Position numbers and translations under genes: made by a program. Positions 34,308-43,811 of a DNA stretch of 64,000 bases are shown piece by piece. Source of the DNA: Erythrobacter cryptus DSM 12079 (GTDB taxonomy: Bacteria; Pseudomonadota; Alphaproteobacteria; Sphingomonadales; Sphingomonadaceae); contig NZ_AUHC01000013.1 of NCBI RefSeq assembly GCF_000422985.1, forward strand, positions 36,115 to 100,114. Direction: 5' to 3'. The notes under the pieces are model-generated. The model was not told the origin of the DNA and did no database searches. It saw only the letters and a program-made list of their open reading frames with translations. Position 1 is the stretch's first letter; the number at the start of each line of letters is the position of its first letter.

Positions 34308-35018
34308 GTGACAGGGCAAGCCGAGGCGGACGAGGCCGCCCGCAAGGCCCGCGAGGAGGCGGCTTCCCGGCTGTTTTCCGGTCCGGTCGCCTTCCTGCGC
34401 TCGGCGCCGAAGCTGGCGTTCCTGCCCGATCCCAATGTCCCCGAGATCGCCTTTTGCGGGCGCTCGAACGTGGGCAAGTCCTCGCTGCTCAACGCGCTCA
34501 CCGGGCGGAAGGCGATCGCGCGCGCCTCGGTCACACCGGGGCGCACGCAGGAACTCAACTTCTTCGATGTCGGCCGCGCCGAGGCCGAAGGCGCGCAGCC
34601 GCTGTTCCGGCTGGTGGACATGCCGGGCTATGGCTTTGCCAAGGCCCCGGTCAAGCTGGTCGAACAGTGGAAGACGCTGGTGCGCGACTACCTGCGCGGA
34701 CGCCCGGTGCTGGCGCGCACGCTGCTTCTGGTCGACAGCCGCCATGGCCTCAAGGATTCCGACCGGGCGATGATGAAGATGCTCGACGAGGCGGCGGTCG
34801 GCTATCGCGTGGTGCTGACCAAGACCGACAAGATTTCTGCGAGCGCCCTTGCCGCTGTGGCCGAGCGCACCGCCGCCGAACTGCGCCGCCATGTCGCTGC
34901 CCATCCCGAGCTTCACCTGACCAGCAGCGAGAAGGGCATGGGCATTGCCCGCTTGCGCGCGGCAGTGGTGGCCGACGCGCTGGGCGAGGATTGGGCGCCT
35001 CAGGTCAAAGCGCCGTAG
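34308..35018 (+). CDS. engB: ribosome biogenesis GTPase EngB (YsxC/YihA)
   Basis: Essential GTPase in 50S assembly, 236 residues. G1 is GRSNVGKSSLLN, G3 DMPGYGFAK and G4 TKTDK; TPGRTQELNFF is the switch I. It starts with GTG at 34308, 2 bp after the yidC stop, so it is likely cotranslated. The N-terminus has an extra charged stretch of about 20 residues. Confidence 0.95.
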   Translation: MTGQAEADEAARKAREEAASRLFSGPVAFLRSAPKLAFLPDPNVPEIAFCGRSNVGKSSLLNALTGRKAIARASVTPGRTQELNFFDVGRAEAEGAQPLFRLVDMPGYGFAKAPVKLVEQWKTLVRDYLRGRPVLARTLLLVDSRHGLKDSDRAMMKMLDEAAVGYRVVLTKTDKISASALAAVAERTAAELRRHVAAHPELHLTSSEKGMGIARLRAAVVADALGEDWAPQVKAP

Positions 35019-35136
35019 CCATGGCCGCTGCGTTCAAATGGAAAGCGCAGCTACAGACTTTCAGCTTTAACGGGAGCCTACCGTTAGACTGGCGCGCAAG
35101 AGGCCATCGCACGGCATCGCGCCGGGCGCCCTGCAA

Positions 35137-35556
<420 letters not shown>

Positions 35557-35767
35557 GGCCGGCCCATAACCCGCGCGGCCCCGCGCGACAAAGCCCTTTT
35601 GCGCCCCTCCCCGCGGCTGGCTCGCCGCGTTTCCGGCCTGTGCGCCTCGGCAAGAGAGGGTCAGCGCGAACCGCCCGGCGCTGCCCTTGCCGTTCAGCAT
35701 CGACACTGCCGGGATGAACAGCTAGGGGAGCGCAAAACCGGCCCGGCAAGGTGGAGCAGGCGGCCCC

Positions 35768-36430
35768 ATGAAACTGATCATCGGCAACAAGAACTATTCG
35801 AGCTGGTCGCTGCGCGGCTGGCTTGCGGCCAAGCAATCGGGCCTCTCGTTCGAGGAACTCACCGTGCCGATCATGGGCGAGGAGTGGGACCGCATCAAGC
35901 AGGACATGGGCGAGGTCCAGCCGTCGAGCGGCAAGGTGCCGATCCTGTGGGATGGCGAGACCGTGGTGTGGGACAGCCTGGCGATCCTCGAATATCTTGC
36001 CGACAAGGTCGGGCGCGAACGCTTCTGGCCGCGCGCGGAGGCCGCCCGCGGCATGGCCCGCGCGATGGTGGCCGAGATGCATTCGGGCTATCAGGCGCTG
36101 CGCCGCGAATTGCCAATGAATATCCGTCGCCGCATCGCCCTGCCCGGCCTTTCCGATCAGACCCGGCAGGATATCGTGCGCATCCTCACGCTGTGGGCCG
36201 AGGCGCGCGCGCGCCATGGCAGCGGCGGGCCTTACCTGTTCGGAACCTTTGGGGCGGCGGATATCTTCTATGCCCCGGTGGTGACGCGGTTTGTCACCTA
36301 TGGCATCGCCGTGCCCGGCTTTGCCCAGGCCTATATGGAGGCGATCTGGGAACACGAATGGATGCAGCACTGGAACCGCGCTGCCGAGGAAGAGGAATGG
36401 GTGATCGAACAATACGAACTGGCGGGCTGA
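35768..36430 (+). CDS. glutathione S-transferase family protein
   Basis: A 220-residue GST with an N-terminal thioredoxin-like domain (LIIGNKNYSSWSLRGW, with the GSH-site Ser-Trp-Ser, and KVPILWDGETVVWDSLAI) and an all-helical C-terminal domain. It belongs to the zeta/theta-like bacterial branch. It has no obvious partner gene; the S1/P1 nuclease follows 8 bp on. Confidence 0.9.
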   Translation: MKLIIGNKNYSSWSLRGWLAAKQSGLSFEELTVPIMGEEWDRIKQDMGEVQPSSGKVPILWDGETVVWDSLAILEYLADKVGRERFWPRAEAARGMARAMVAEMHSGYQALRRELPMNIRRRIALPGLSDQTRQDIVRILTLWAEARARHGSGGPYLFGTFGAADIFYAPVVTRFVTYGIAVPGFAQAYMEAIWEHEWMQHWNRAAEEEEWVIEQYELAG

Positions 36431-36438
36431 GCAGGCCC

Positions 36439-37326
36439 ATGCGCACGCTGCTTGGGGGCCTTGCCACGCTGCTGGCGCTGCTTCCTGCCCCGGCCAGCGC
36501 CTGGGGATTTTATGCCCATCGCCAGACGGCGGCGATCGCCGAGGCCAATGTCTCGCCCCGGGTGCGGGCCGAGGTGCGCGCGCTGCTGCGCCATGCCCGC
36601 AGCCTCGGCACGCCCGATTGCCCGCTCGCCACGCTCGCCGATGCGGCGGTGTGGCCCGATTGCGTGCGGGGCGAGGGCTGGCGCTGGGGCTTTACCGCGG
36701 CCTGGCACTATCGCACCGCGCCGATCTGTGCGGCCTTCGATCCGCGCGCCAATTGCGCCGGGGGCAATTGCGTCACCGCGCAGATCGCCCGCGCGCATCG
36801 CCTGCTGGCCGATGAGCGGCTTTCCCCGGTGATCCGGCTCGAGGCGCTCGCCTTCCTCGTGCACTTCATCGGCGATGTGCACATGCCGCTCCATTCGGGC
36901 GATCACGAGGACCGCGGCGGCAATGACCGCAAGGCCGATTACGGCATCCGCCCCGGATACAACCTTCATGCGATCTGGGACGGGCCGCTCGCCGAGCGGG
37001 CGATCAGCGATCCCACCGATCCGGTGGTGCGGCGCTACACCCCTGCCGAGCGCGCCGAGCTTGCCGGTGGCACCCCCGATGAGTGGGGGCGGGAAAGCTG
37101 GCAGATCGCCCGCAGCTTCGTCTATCCCACCGCCTTCGACAGCGAGGATGTTTGCGCCGCCCCGCTTCCGCTGGAGACCGCGCTCAGCCAGGAGGATATC
37201 GTGCGTGCGGTGCCGATTGCGCGGCGCCGGGTGGTGCAGGCGGGCCTCAGGATCGCCGAGATGCTCACCAGCGCCTTTGCCCCCGGCCCGCTGGTGCCCG
37301 ATGCCCCGCGCCGCCCCGGAGGCTAG
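36439..37326 (+). CDS. S1/P1 nuclease family protein
   Basis: A 295-residue exported zinc nuclease. The signal peptide ends at ASA, leaving Trp as the mature N-terminal residue (ASAWGFYAHR), which coordinates zinc in S1/P1 nucleases. Further ligands lie in VWPDCVR, HFIGDVHMPLHSGDHEDRGGND and NLHAIWD. It would degrade extracellular single-stranded DNA or RNA and release 5' nucleotides. The stop overlaps the convergent cupin gene in CTAG (37323-37326). Confidence 0.93.
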   Translation: MRTLLGGLATLLALLPAPASAWGFYAHRQTAAIAEANVSPRVRAEVRALLRHARSLGTPDCPLATLADAAVWPDCVRGEGWRWGFTAAWHYRTAPICAAFDPRANCAGGNCVTAQIARAHRLLADERLSPVIRLEALAFLVHFIGDVHMPLHSGDHEDRGGNDRKADYGIRPGYNLHAIWDGPLAERAISDPTDPVVRRYTPAERAELAGGTPDEWGRESWQIARSFVYPTAFDSEDVCAAPLPLETALSQEDIVRAVPIARRRVVQAGLRIAEMLTSAFAPGPLVPDAPRRPGG

Positions 37327-37790
37327 GGGGCGCGCTGCGCGTCGTAGCGGGTCCCGTCCTTCCTCGCATAGCCCTGGGCATCGAACACCAGGTCGATATC
37401 GGGATATTCCCCGCTGTCTGTGGCCTTGTCCCCGGCGCTGATGGCCACGAAGACGCAAGGAGCTTCGGAACGGTTGTGGAGATGGTGACCATTCGCCTCG
37501 CCCGCCGGGAAGGCCAGCACATCGCCCGCAGCCACCGGGGTTTCGCCGTGATCGTCGATCAGCACCGCCTCGCCGGCAAGCATCACCACCAGCTCGTCCT
37601 GCCCGCGATGCCAGTGGCGCTGGGAGGAATAGCCACCCGGCGCGAGGGTCACGTGGCTCGCCCCCATCAGCGTCAACCCCGCCACAGGGGCAAGGCGGCG
37701 ATACCAGCGCCCTTCCACCAGCGCATCGAAGGGCTGCGGATAGCCCGTGGCGTTGGTCTGGGGGATGGCGGCAAGATCGAGCTTGGGCAT
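37323..37790 (-). CDS. cupin domain protein
   Basis: A 155-residue protein with one cupin barrel: motif 1 is SSQRHWHRGQDELVVMLAGE with three metal-binding residues and motif 2 is PAGEANGHHLHN. It resembles small cupins annotated as isomerase-like or regulatory. The start is ATG at 37790, with AGGAG nine bases upstream; a TTG at 37799 is possible. It is divergent from dapE, 29 bp away. Confidence 0.9.
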   Translation of the reverse strand: MPKLDLAAIPQTNATGYPQPFDALVEGRWYRRLAPVAGLTLMGASHVTLAPGGYSSQRHWHRGQDELVVMLAGEAVLIDDHGETPVAAGDVLAFPAGEANGHHLHNRSEAPCVFVAISAGDKATDSGEYPDIDLVFDAQGYARKDGTRYDAQRAP

Positions 37791-37819
37791 TGTCGGCAAC
37801 TCCTGCTAGGCGATCGCGC

Positions 37820-38965
37820 ATGAGCGATGTTCTCGACCTTGCCAAGCGCCTGATCGCCGCGCCTTCGGTGACGCCGGCAAGCGGCATCGTCTTCGACGTG
37901 CTCGAGGCGATGCTCGCCCCGCTCGGCTTTGCCGTCCACCGCTTCACCCGCGGCGCGGGGCCGCAGGGCTCGGACGAGGCTCCGGTCGAGAACCTCTTTG
38001 CCATCCGCCCCGGCCCGCCGGGAAGCCGGCACTTTGCCTTTGCCGGCCACCTCGATGTGGTGCCCCCGGGCGAGGGCTGGGCGAGCGATCCCTTCGCGCC
38101 GCAAGTGCGCGGCGAGCTGCTCCACGGGCGCGGGGCGGTGGACATGAAGGGCGCGATCGCGGCGATGGTCGCCGCTGTGGCCGAGGTGCCGCAAGCGGCC
38201 GGCACCATCAGCTTTCTCATCACCGGCGATGAAGAAGGCCCGGCGCTCCACGGCACCCGCGCGCTGATCGATCACCTCGCGGCCCAAGGGATAAGGCCCG
38301 ATCTGTGCCTGGTGGGCGAGCCAACCAGCGTCCACCGCCTCGGTGACATGGTCAAGATCGGGCGGCGCGGCTCGGTCAACATCTTCCTCACGGTCGAAGG
38401 CACGCAGGGCCACGTCGCCTATCCGCACCTTGCCGACAATCCGCTGCCCAGACTGGTGGCGATGCTGGCCGAGCTTGATGCGCTGGTGCTCGATAGCGGC
38501 ACCGAATGGTTCCAGCCTTCCAATCTCGAGATTACCGACATCAATGTCGGCAACCGCGCGCACAACGTGATCCCGGCAAGGGGCGAGGCGCGCATCTCGA
38601 TCCGCTTCAACGATCTGCACAGCGGCAAGAGCCTGTCCGAAAGGGTCGCCGCGATCGCCGCAAGGCACGGCGGCACGGCGCGGGCGGTGATCTCGGGCGA
38701 GCCCTTCCTCACCGCGCCCGGCGCCTTTTCGCGCCTCGTAAGCGAGGCGATCGAGGCCGAGACCGGGACCACGCCCGAACTTTCCACCAGCGGCGGCACT
38801 TCGGATGCGCGCTTCCTGCGCGCGCTGTGCCCGGTGATCGAATTCGGTCTCACCAATGCCACCATGCACAAGCGTGACGAGGCGGTGGCGATCCCCGATC
38901 TTGCCGTGCTCGCCCGCATCTATGCCCGCATCGCCCGCGATGCCCTGGCGCTTGAAGAAGGATAG
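37820..38965 (+). CDS. dapE: succinyl-diaminopimelate desuccinylase DapE
   Basis: Removes succinate from N-succinyl-LL-diaminopimelate in lysine and peptidoglycan precursor synthesis. The 381-residue M20 enzyme has GHLDVVPPGEGW, GRGAVDMKG and TGDEEGPA in order, giving both zinc sites. The dimerisation domain carries HVAYPHLADNP. dapB lies 3 kb downstream but is not in the same operon. Confidence 0.95.
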   Translation: MSDVLDLAKRLIAAPSVTPASGIVFDVLEAMLAPLGFAVHRFTRGAGPQGSDEAPVENLFAIRPGPPGSRHFAFAGHLDVVPPGEGWASDPFAPQVRGELLHGRGAVDMKGAIAAMVAAVAEVPQAAGTISFLITGDEEGPALHGTRALIDHLAAQGIRPDLCLVGEPTSVHRLGDMVKIGRRGSVNIFLTVEGTQGHVAYPHLADNPLPRLVAMLAELDALVLDSGTEWFQPSNLEITDINVGNRAHNVIPARGEARISIRFNDLHSGKSLSERVAAIAARHGGTARAVISGEPFLTAPGAFSRLVSEAIEAETGTTPELSTSGGTSDARFLRALCPVIEFGLTNATMHKRDEAVAIPDLAVLARIYARIARDALALEEG

Positions 38966-38969
38966 GCCG

Positions 38970-40205
38970 TTGAAGACCTGGTTTGCCATCCCCCTGTGGC
39001 AGCGCGTGATCGGCGCGCTGGTGCTCGGCATTCTCACCGGCTGGCTGTGGGGGCCGGGGGCCGAGAGCATCAAGATCATCGGCGATGTCTTTGTCGCCTT
39101 CATCAAGATGCTGGTGGTGCCACTGATCTTCTTCAGCCTGGTGGCAGGCGTTGCCAGCATCGGCGATCTGCGCAAGCTCGGCTCGGTCGGCTGGCGGGCG
39201 ATGCTGCTGTTCGTGGTGACCGGCCAGCTCGCGGTGTGGCTGGGGCTGGGCCTTGGCACCTGGCTGACTCCGGGCGAGGGCGTGGATACCGCAGCGATCA
39301 CGCTCGGCACCCCGCCCGAGGCCAGCCCGCTGACCTGGCGCGAGATGGTGCTCGGCATGATCCCGCAAAGCCCGGTCAAGGTGATGGCCGATGTCAACGT
39401 GCTGCCGCTGATCGTCTTTTCGCTGCTGATCGGGGTGGGGATCCTGATGGCGCGCGAGGAAGGCGCGCCCGTGCTCGGCGTGTTCGAAAGCGGCAGCGTG
39501 GTGATGCAGAAGGTCACCGCGGTGGTGATGGAATTGACCCCCTTCGGCGTCTTTGCGCTGATGGCCTGGGTGGCGGGCACGCTCGGGCTCGATGCGCTCG
39601 CGGCGCTGGGCAAGCTGGTTTTCCTCAATTACCTTGGCTGCCTCATCATCATCGCCGCGATCTATGGCGGGATGCTGAAACTCATCGCCCGGGTGCCGGT
39701 GATCGGTTTCTTCCGCGGCATGGTGGATGCCATGGCGGTGAGCTATTCCACCGCCAGTTCCAACGCCACTCTGCCTGTCACCCTGCGCTGTGCCGAGCGC
39801 AATCTTGGCGTTTCCAATTCGGTCGCCAGCTTCATCATCAGCCTTGGCGCCACCATCAACATGAACGGCACGGCGATGTATCTGGGCCTTGCCACGCTGT
39901 TCGGCGCGCAGGTGTTCGGCGTCAGCCTATCCTGGGGCGATTATGGCATGATCGCGCTGCTCGGCACGCTAGGGGCGGTGGGGGCGGCTGGCATTCCCGG
40001 TGCAGGCCTCATCATGATGGCGCTGGTGTTCAGCGCGGTCAACGTGCCGCTGGAGACAATTGCCTTTGTTGCCGGGGTTGATCGCATCATGGACATGATG
40101 CGCACCACCACCAACATCACCGGCGATGCCGCAGTGGCGGTGACGGTGGCGAGCATGACGGGTGAGCTCGACAAGGCCGAGCTGGCGAGCGCCGACGACG
40201 TGTGA
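38970..40205 (+). CDS. DAACS-family dicarboxylate/amino acid:cation symporter (DctA/GltP-like)
   Basis: A 411-residue transporter with about eight membrane helices. Diagnostic motifs are SYSTASSNATLPVTL (serine-rich hairpin 1), NMNGTAMY and DRIMDMMRTTTNITGDAAVAV, the full cation and substrate site, so it is probably an active glutamate or C4-dicarboxylate symporter. It starts with TTG at 38970 (LKTWFAIPLW), 4 bp after dapE, preceded by GAAGAAGGAT. It is a more canonical family member than the one at 13792. Confidence 0.92.
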   Translation: MKTWFAIPLWQRVIGALVLGILTGWLWGPGAESIKIIGDVFVAFIKMLVVPLIFFSLVAGVASIGDLRKLGSVGWRAMLLFVVTGQLAVWLGLGLGTWLTPGEGVDTAAITLGTPPEASPLTWREMVLGMIPQSPVKVMADVNVLPLIVFSLLIGVGILMAREEGAPVLGVFESGSVVMQKVTAVVMELTPFGVFALMAWVAGTLGLDALAALGKLVFLNYLGCLIIIAAIYGGMLKLIARVPVIGFFRGMVDAMAVSYSTASSNATLPVTLRCAERNLGVSNSVASFIISLGATINMNGTAMYLGLATLFGAQVFGVSLSWGDYGMIALLGTLGAVGAAGIPGAGLIMMALVFSAVNVPLETIAFVAGVDRIMDMMRTTTNITGDAAVAVTVASMTGELDKAELASADDV

Positions 40206-40214
40206 TCGGGCCTG

Positions 40215-40628
40215 CTACTTCGCCTTAGCCTTCTTCACATATTCAACCGGCACGAAATCGCCGAGGCTGCAACCCGCGCCGCGTTGCAAGGTGTTGCCGA
40301 TCCGCTGGAGCGAATAGATGATTTCCGGGCGGCACAGCTGATTGATCGAGGTTTCGTAGGTGATCGCCCGATCAAAGTTCAGCCCGGGGCAGGGGCTGGC
40401 AAGGGTGTTGCGGAACACCTTGCCGCTGTTCATTTCAAAATCGATCACCTGGGACGAGCGCACGATGGTCTGGCGCACCTGATCGCGAAAGATGCAGCTC
40501 TGCCCTGGCCCCAGCACCTTGACTGCGGGGACGACGGCGGTCGGATCGGTCGCACCCGGGCCTTCCGCGGGGGCGCAGGCGGCGACAAGAAGCGGCAGGG
40601 CGAGAACAGCAGGCGTGCGCAGGAGCAT
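40215..40628 (-). CDS. small lipoprotein of unknown function
   Basis: A 137-residue protein whose signal peptide ends at VAAC (Cys18), a lipobox. The mature part contains three further cysteines (SCIFRDQ, SPCPGLNF, QLCRPEI, GCSLGDF) and a basic VKKAKAK end. It is followed on the plus strand only by the DAACS gene end. I do not recognise a family. The ATG at 40628 follows GGAGATG. Confidence 0.75.
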   Translation of the reverse strand: MLLRTPAVLALPLLVAACAPAEGPGATDPTAVVPAVKVLGPGQSCIFRDQVRQTIVRSSQVIDFEMNSGKVFRNTLASPCPGLNFDRAITYETSINQLCRPEIIYSLQRIGNTLQRGAGCSLGDFVPVEYVKKAKAK

Positions 40629-40683
40629 GATGCATCTCCGATTATGGCGGTCAAACTTAACGCCCTGATGGTTGAACCGCAGC

Positions 40684-41361
40684 TTAATCTGCGTTCGTTG
40701 CAGCACCTGCGCGGCGCCCGGCAGGCGGCTCGTTCACCTTGGCCTTGAAGCGGCACAGGTCAGCCACCTTGCAGCGCCAGCATTCGGGGCTGCGCGCCTT
40801 GCAGACATAGCGCCCGTGCAGGATCAGCCAGTGATGCGCGTGCAGGCGAAAGGGCTGGGGCACGCGCTTCTCGAGCTTCGCCTCGACCGCCTCGGGGGTC
40901 TTGCCCTTGGCAAGGCCGGTGCGGTTGCCGACCCTAAAGATGTGGGTGTCGACCGCGAAGGTCTCCTGCCCGAACCAGCAATTGAGCACCACGTTGGCGG
41001 TCTTGCGCCCCACGCCGGGGAGCCTGACCAGCGCCTCGCGATTGTCCGGCACCTTGCCGCCGTGTTCATCGACGAGGATCTGCGAAAGCGCGATCACGTT
41101 TTTGGCCTTGGAATTGAACAGGCCGATGGTCTTGATGTGCTCCTTGAGGCCTTCTTCGCCCAGATCGAGCATCTCCTGCGGCGTCTTGACCTTGGCAAAC
41201 AGGGCGCGGGTGGCCTTGTTGACGCCCACATCGGTCGCCTGCGCGGAAAGCACCACAGCCACCAGCAACTGATAGGCATTGCCATATTCCAGCTCGGTTC
41301 GCGGCGCAGGATCGTCCTCGGCGAGGCGGCGGAAGAACTCGAAGATCTGGGCCTTGTTCAT
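40684..41361 (-). CDS. nth: endonuclease III
   Basis: Base-excision repair glycosylase/AP lyase for oxidised pyrimidines, 225 residues. The helix-hairpin-helix LPGVGRKTANVVL holds the catalytic Lys, and the Asp is in VDTHIFRV. The [4Fe-4S] cluster ligands are complete, Cys-x6-Cys-x2-Cys-x5-Cys in CKARSPECWRCKVADLC. The start ATG at 41361 follows no strong ribosome site. It lies next to the DUF1963 gene on the same strand. Confidence 0.97.
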   Translation of the reverse strand: MNKAQIFEFFRRLAEDDPAPRTELEYGNAYQLLVAVVLSAQATDVGVNKATRALFAKVKTPQEMLDLGEEGLKEHIKTIGLFNSKAKNVIALSQILVDEHGGKVPDNREALVRLPGVGRKTANVVLNCWFGQETFAVDTHIFRVGNRTGLAKGKTPEAVEAKLEKRVPQPFRLHAHHWLILHGRYVCKARSPECWRCKVADLCRFKAKVNEPPAGRRAGAATNAD

Positions 41362-41371
41362 CGCCCCTGTC

Positions 41372-42343
41372 TTACGAGCAATCCCACCACAAAATCACGC
41401 GTGAAAAGTCACCGCGGGCAAGATCGGCGGAGCGGATCATGATGTTGACATCGCCCACATCGCTCCATTGCACGTGATCGTCCGAGGTGAGGTGGAGCAG
41501 ACAGGTATCGAAATCGTCATGCTTGCCGGGCGCGCGGAAATCATATTGCGAGAAGACGGGATAGCCGCCCACGTGATGGGCGTGCCGATCCGGGGAGAAA
41601 CCGGCCTCGAGCGCATCTTCCCACCTTTCTGCACCTTCACGGCGCAGATGGCCTTCGAGCCGCGCCTCGGCCTGCCACTGGTTGCTGTCGATCTGGGCGG
41701 TGAAGGGGGTGGGGGTGAGCACCACACCATCAAGGCGATCCGCGTCACGGCGGAAGGGCGAGGATTGCCTCGCCCAGTCGAAATCGGGGAGGTTCTCATG
41801 CCGCACCGCCCCTGCGCCGTTTGCGCGCGCCAGAACCGTGATCGCGCCCACGCCAAGCCCTGGATCATCGGGGTGCATCCCGAACAGGTCATCATCAGTC
41901 GGCAGAAACGACTGCACCACGCCCTCGCACTGAAAGCCGGGGAGCGGGGGCATTGTGGCAAAGTCGATCTGAGCGAGGAACAGCATCGGCTGGCCCCGCG
42001 GCGAGAGCGGCCATTCCTGCCCTTGGGCCAGCCATACCGGTCCGCCGAGGCGGCAGCCGTCCGGTTCGGCCGAGCCGGGCTGCGGCGTCAACCGCGCCGC
42101 CGCGCGCGCCTGATCCTTGAGCCAGGCACGAAAGGCGGCGTGTTCCTCGGGCGTGATCGGTGGGCCTTCAGGGTTGGCGGCAGCAAAGTCCTCGCGCCAC
42201 TTCCGGACATGCGCTGCGCGCTGCGGGCGTGCTTTCCACCACCGGTAAGCATCGCGGATTTCGCGCCAGAAGAACGGCAGGATCACCGCCGCCATGAAGG
42301 CGGAGGCGAACAGCACCCCCACCCAGTCCGGGCCGTCGGTCAC
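41372..42343 (-). CDS. DUF1963 (YwqG-like) protein with N-terminal membrane helix
   Basis: A 323-residue protein with one membrane helix (about 8-24) and a DUF1963/YwqG domain of about 230 residues, recognisable from RLGGPVWLAQGQEWP, LFLAQIDFATMPPLPG, FGMHPDDPG and the HHVGGYPVFSQ block. Function is unknown. It starts with GTG at 42343, overlapping the dapB stop by four bases (GTGA), so it is in an operon with dapB. Confidence 0.88.
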   Translation of the reverse strand: MTDGPDWVGVLFASAFMAAVILPFFWREIRDAYRWWKARPQRAAHVRKWREDFAAANPEGPPITPEEHAAFRAWLKDQARAAARLTPQPGSAEPDGCRLGGPVWLAQGQEWPLSPRGQPMLFLAQIDFATMPPLPGFQCEGVVQSFLPTDDDLFGMHPDDPGLGVGAITVLARANGAGAVRHENLPDFDWARQSSPFRRDADRLDGVVLTPTPFTAQIDSNQWQAEARLEGHLRREGAERWEDALEAGFSPDRHAHHVGGYPVFSQYDFRAPGKHDDFDTCLLHLTSDDHVQWSDVGDVNIMIRSADLARGDFSRVILWWDCS

Positions 42344-43074
42344 AGCCCCAGCACGTCGTGCATGGTATAGCGCCCCGCTGGCTTGCCGATGATCCAGGCC
42401 GCCGCCTTCACCGCGCCGCGGGCGAAGATCATCCGGTTTTCGGCCGAATGGGCAAGGGTAAGGCGTTCTTCCGGCCCGGCAAAGATCACCGCATGTTCGC
42501 CCGCCACCGTGCCGCCGCGCAGCGTGGCAAAGCCGATCGCGCCTTCGCGGCGCGCGCCAGTCAGGCCGTGGCGGCCGCTTTCCATGTTGTCGGCAAGCGC
42601 GATTCCGCGCCCCTTGGCGGCTGCCTCGCCGAGCAGCTTGGCCGTGCCCGATGGGGCATCAACCTTCATGCGGTGGTGCATTTCCAGCACCTCGATGTCC
42701 CACTCCGGCCCGAGCCGCGCGGCCGCCTCGTGCACCAGATGCGCGAGCAGCGTCACGCCCAGTGAAAAATTACCCGATTGCAGCACCGGCACCGCGCGCG
42801 CGGCCTCGGCCAGCATGACGAAATGCGGCTCCTCCAGCCCGGTGGTGCCGATCACGATCGGCTTGCCCGCCTGCCTTGCCGCTTCGAGGTTCGCGCCAAG
42901 CGCATCGGGCGCGGAGAAATCCACCAGCACATCACACTGCGCAGCAAAGGGCGCGATGCTGCCGCCGGCATCCACTCCGAAGCCAAGCTCGTGCCCTGCC
43001 TCGCTGATCGCCGCCTCGAGCGCGCGGCCCATCCGGCCCTTGTGCCCGATCACCCCGAACTTGAGCTGTGCCAT
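42340..43074 (-). CDS. dapB: 4-hydroxy-tetrahydrodipicolinate reductase
   Basis: Second committed step of diaminopimelate/lysine synthesis, 244 residues. The N-terminal KFGVIGHKGRMG binds NAD(P)H; the catalytic block is LEMHHRMKVDAPSGTA with His and Lys. The downstream DUF1963 gene overlaps its stop. dapE lies at 37820 in the same region but not in the operon. Confidence 0.97.
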   Translation of the reverse strand: MAQLKFGVIGHKGRMGRALEAAISEAGHELGFGVDAGGSIAPFAAQCDVLVDFSAPDALGANLEAARQAGKPIVIGTTGLEEPHFVMLAEAARAVPVLQSGNFSLGVTLLAHLVHEAAARLGPEWDIEVLEMHHRMKVDAPSGTAKLLGEAAAKGRGIALADNMESGRHGLTGARREGAIGFATLRGGTVAGEHAVIFAGPEERLTLAHSAENRMIFARGAVKAAAWIIGKPAGRYTMHDVLGL

Positions 43075-43109
43075 TGCCTTGTTTTCCTGCCTCGTGCTTT
43101 GAGTGCCTC

Positions 43110-43811
43110 ATGGCAGAGATTGCGCGCATCGTCATCCTCACCGGCGCCGGGATTTCCGCGGAAAGCGGGATCGACACCTTCCGCGCCGCCGGCGGGCTTT
43201 GGGAACAGCACCGGGTGGAAGATGTCGCCACTCCCGAAGGCTTTGCCCGCAACCCCGATTTGGTGCTCAATTTCTACGACATGCGCCGTGCCGCGCTCGC
43301 CCGTGTCGCGCCCAACGCGGCGCATCTGGCGCTCGCCCGGCTCGAGCGCGAATTTGCCGGCGATCTGCTGCTGGTGACGCAGAATGTCGATGACCTCCAT
43401 GAACGCGGCGGGTCAGCCCGCGTGCTGCACATGCATGGCGAACTCAAGAGCGCGCTGTGCCAGGCCTGCGGGATGCGCAGCCGCTGGGAACAGGCGATGA
43501 TCGACCGCCCTCCCTGCCCTGTATGCCAGGCCCGCGCCTTGAGGCCCGATGTGGTGTGGTTTGGCGAGATGCCCTATCAGATGGGGCGGATTTACCAGGC
43601 GCTCGCGGCGTGCGATCTGTTCGTCAGCATCGGCACATCGGGCGCGGTTTATCCGGCCGCGGGCTTCGTGGCCGAGGCGCGGGACGCAGGCGCGCGCTGC
43701 CTTGAACTCAATCTCGAGCCTTCGGAAGGCTCGCACCTGTTTCACGAAACCCGCCTCGGGGCCGCGAGCCGGCTGGTGCCGGAATGGGTGGAGGAGGTGC
43801 TAGGCGGCTGA
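43110..43811 (+). CDS. cobB: NAD-dependent protein deacylase (class III sirtuin, CobB-like)
   Basis: Removes acetyl or succinyl groups from lysines using NAD. The 233-residue protein has GAGISAESGIDTFR, TQNVDDLHE, catalytic His in VLHMHGEL and a zinc module CQAC...CPVC. FYDMRRAA supplies the Tyr and Arg (YxxR) that mark desuccinylase-type sirtuins. The start ATG is at 43110. It converges on the MoeB/ThiF gene, overlapping it by 12 bp. Confidence 0.94.
   Translation: MAEIARIVILTGAGISAESGIDTFRAAGGLWEQHRVEDVATPEGFARNPDLVLNFYDMRRAALARVAPNAAHLALARLEREFAGDLLLVTQNVDDLHERGGSARVLHMHGELKSALCQACGMRSRWEQAMIDRPPCPVCQARALRPDVVWFGEMPYQMGRIYQALAACDLFVSIGTSGAVYPAAGFVAEARDAGARCLELNLEPSEGSHLFHETRLGAASRLVPEWVEEVLGG

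Noticed and set aside
35019..35136. Hairpin TAACGG/CCGTTA after engB as a terminator
   Set aside because: Only 6 bp and no T-run on either strand.
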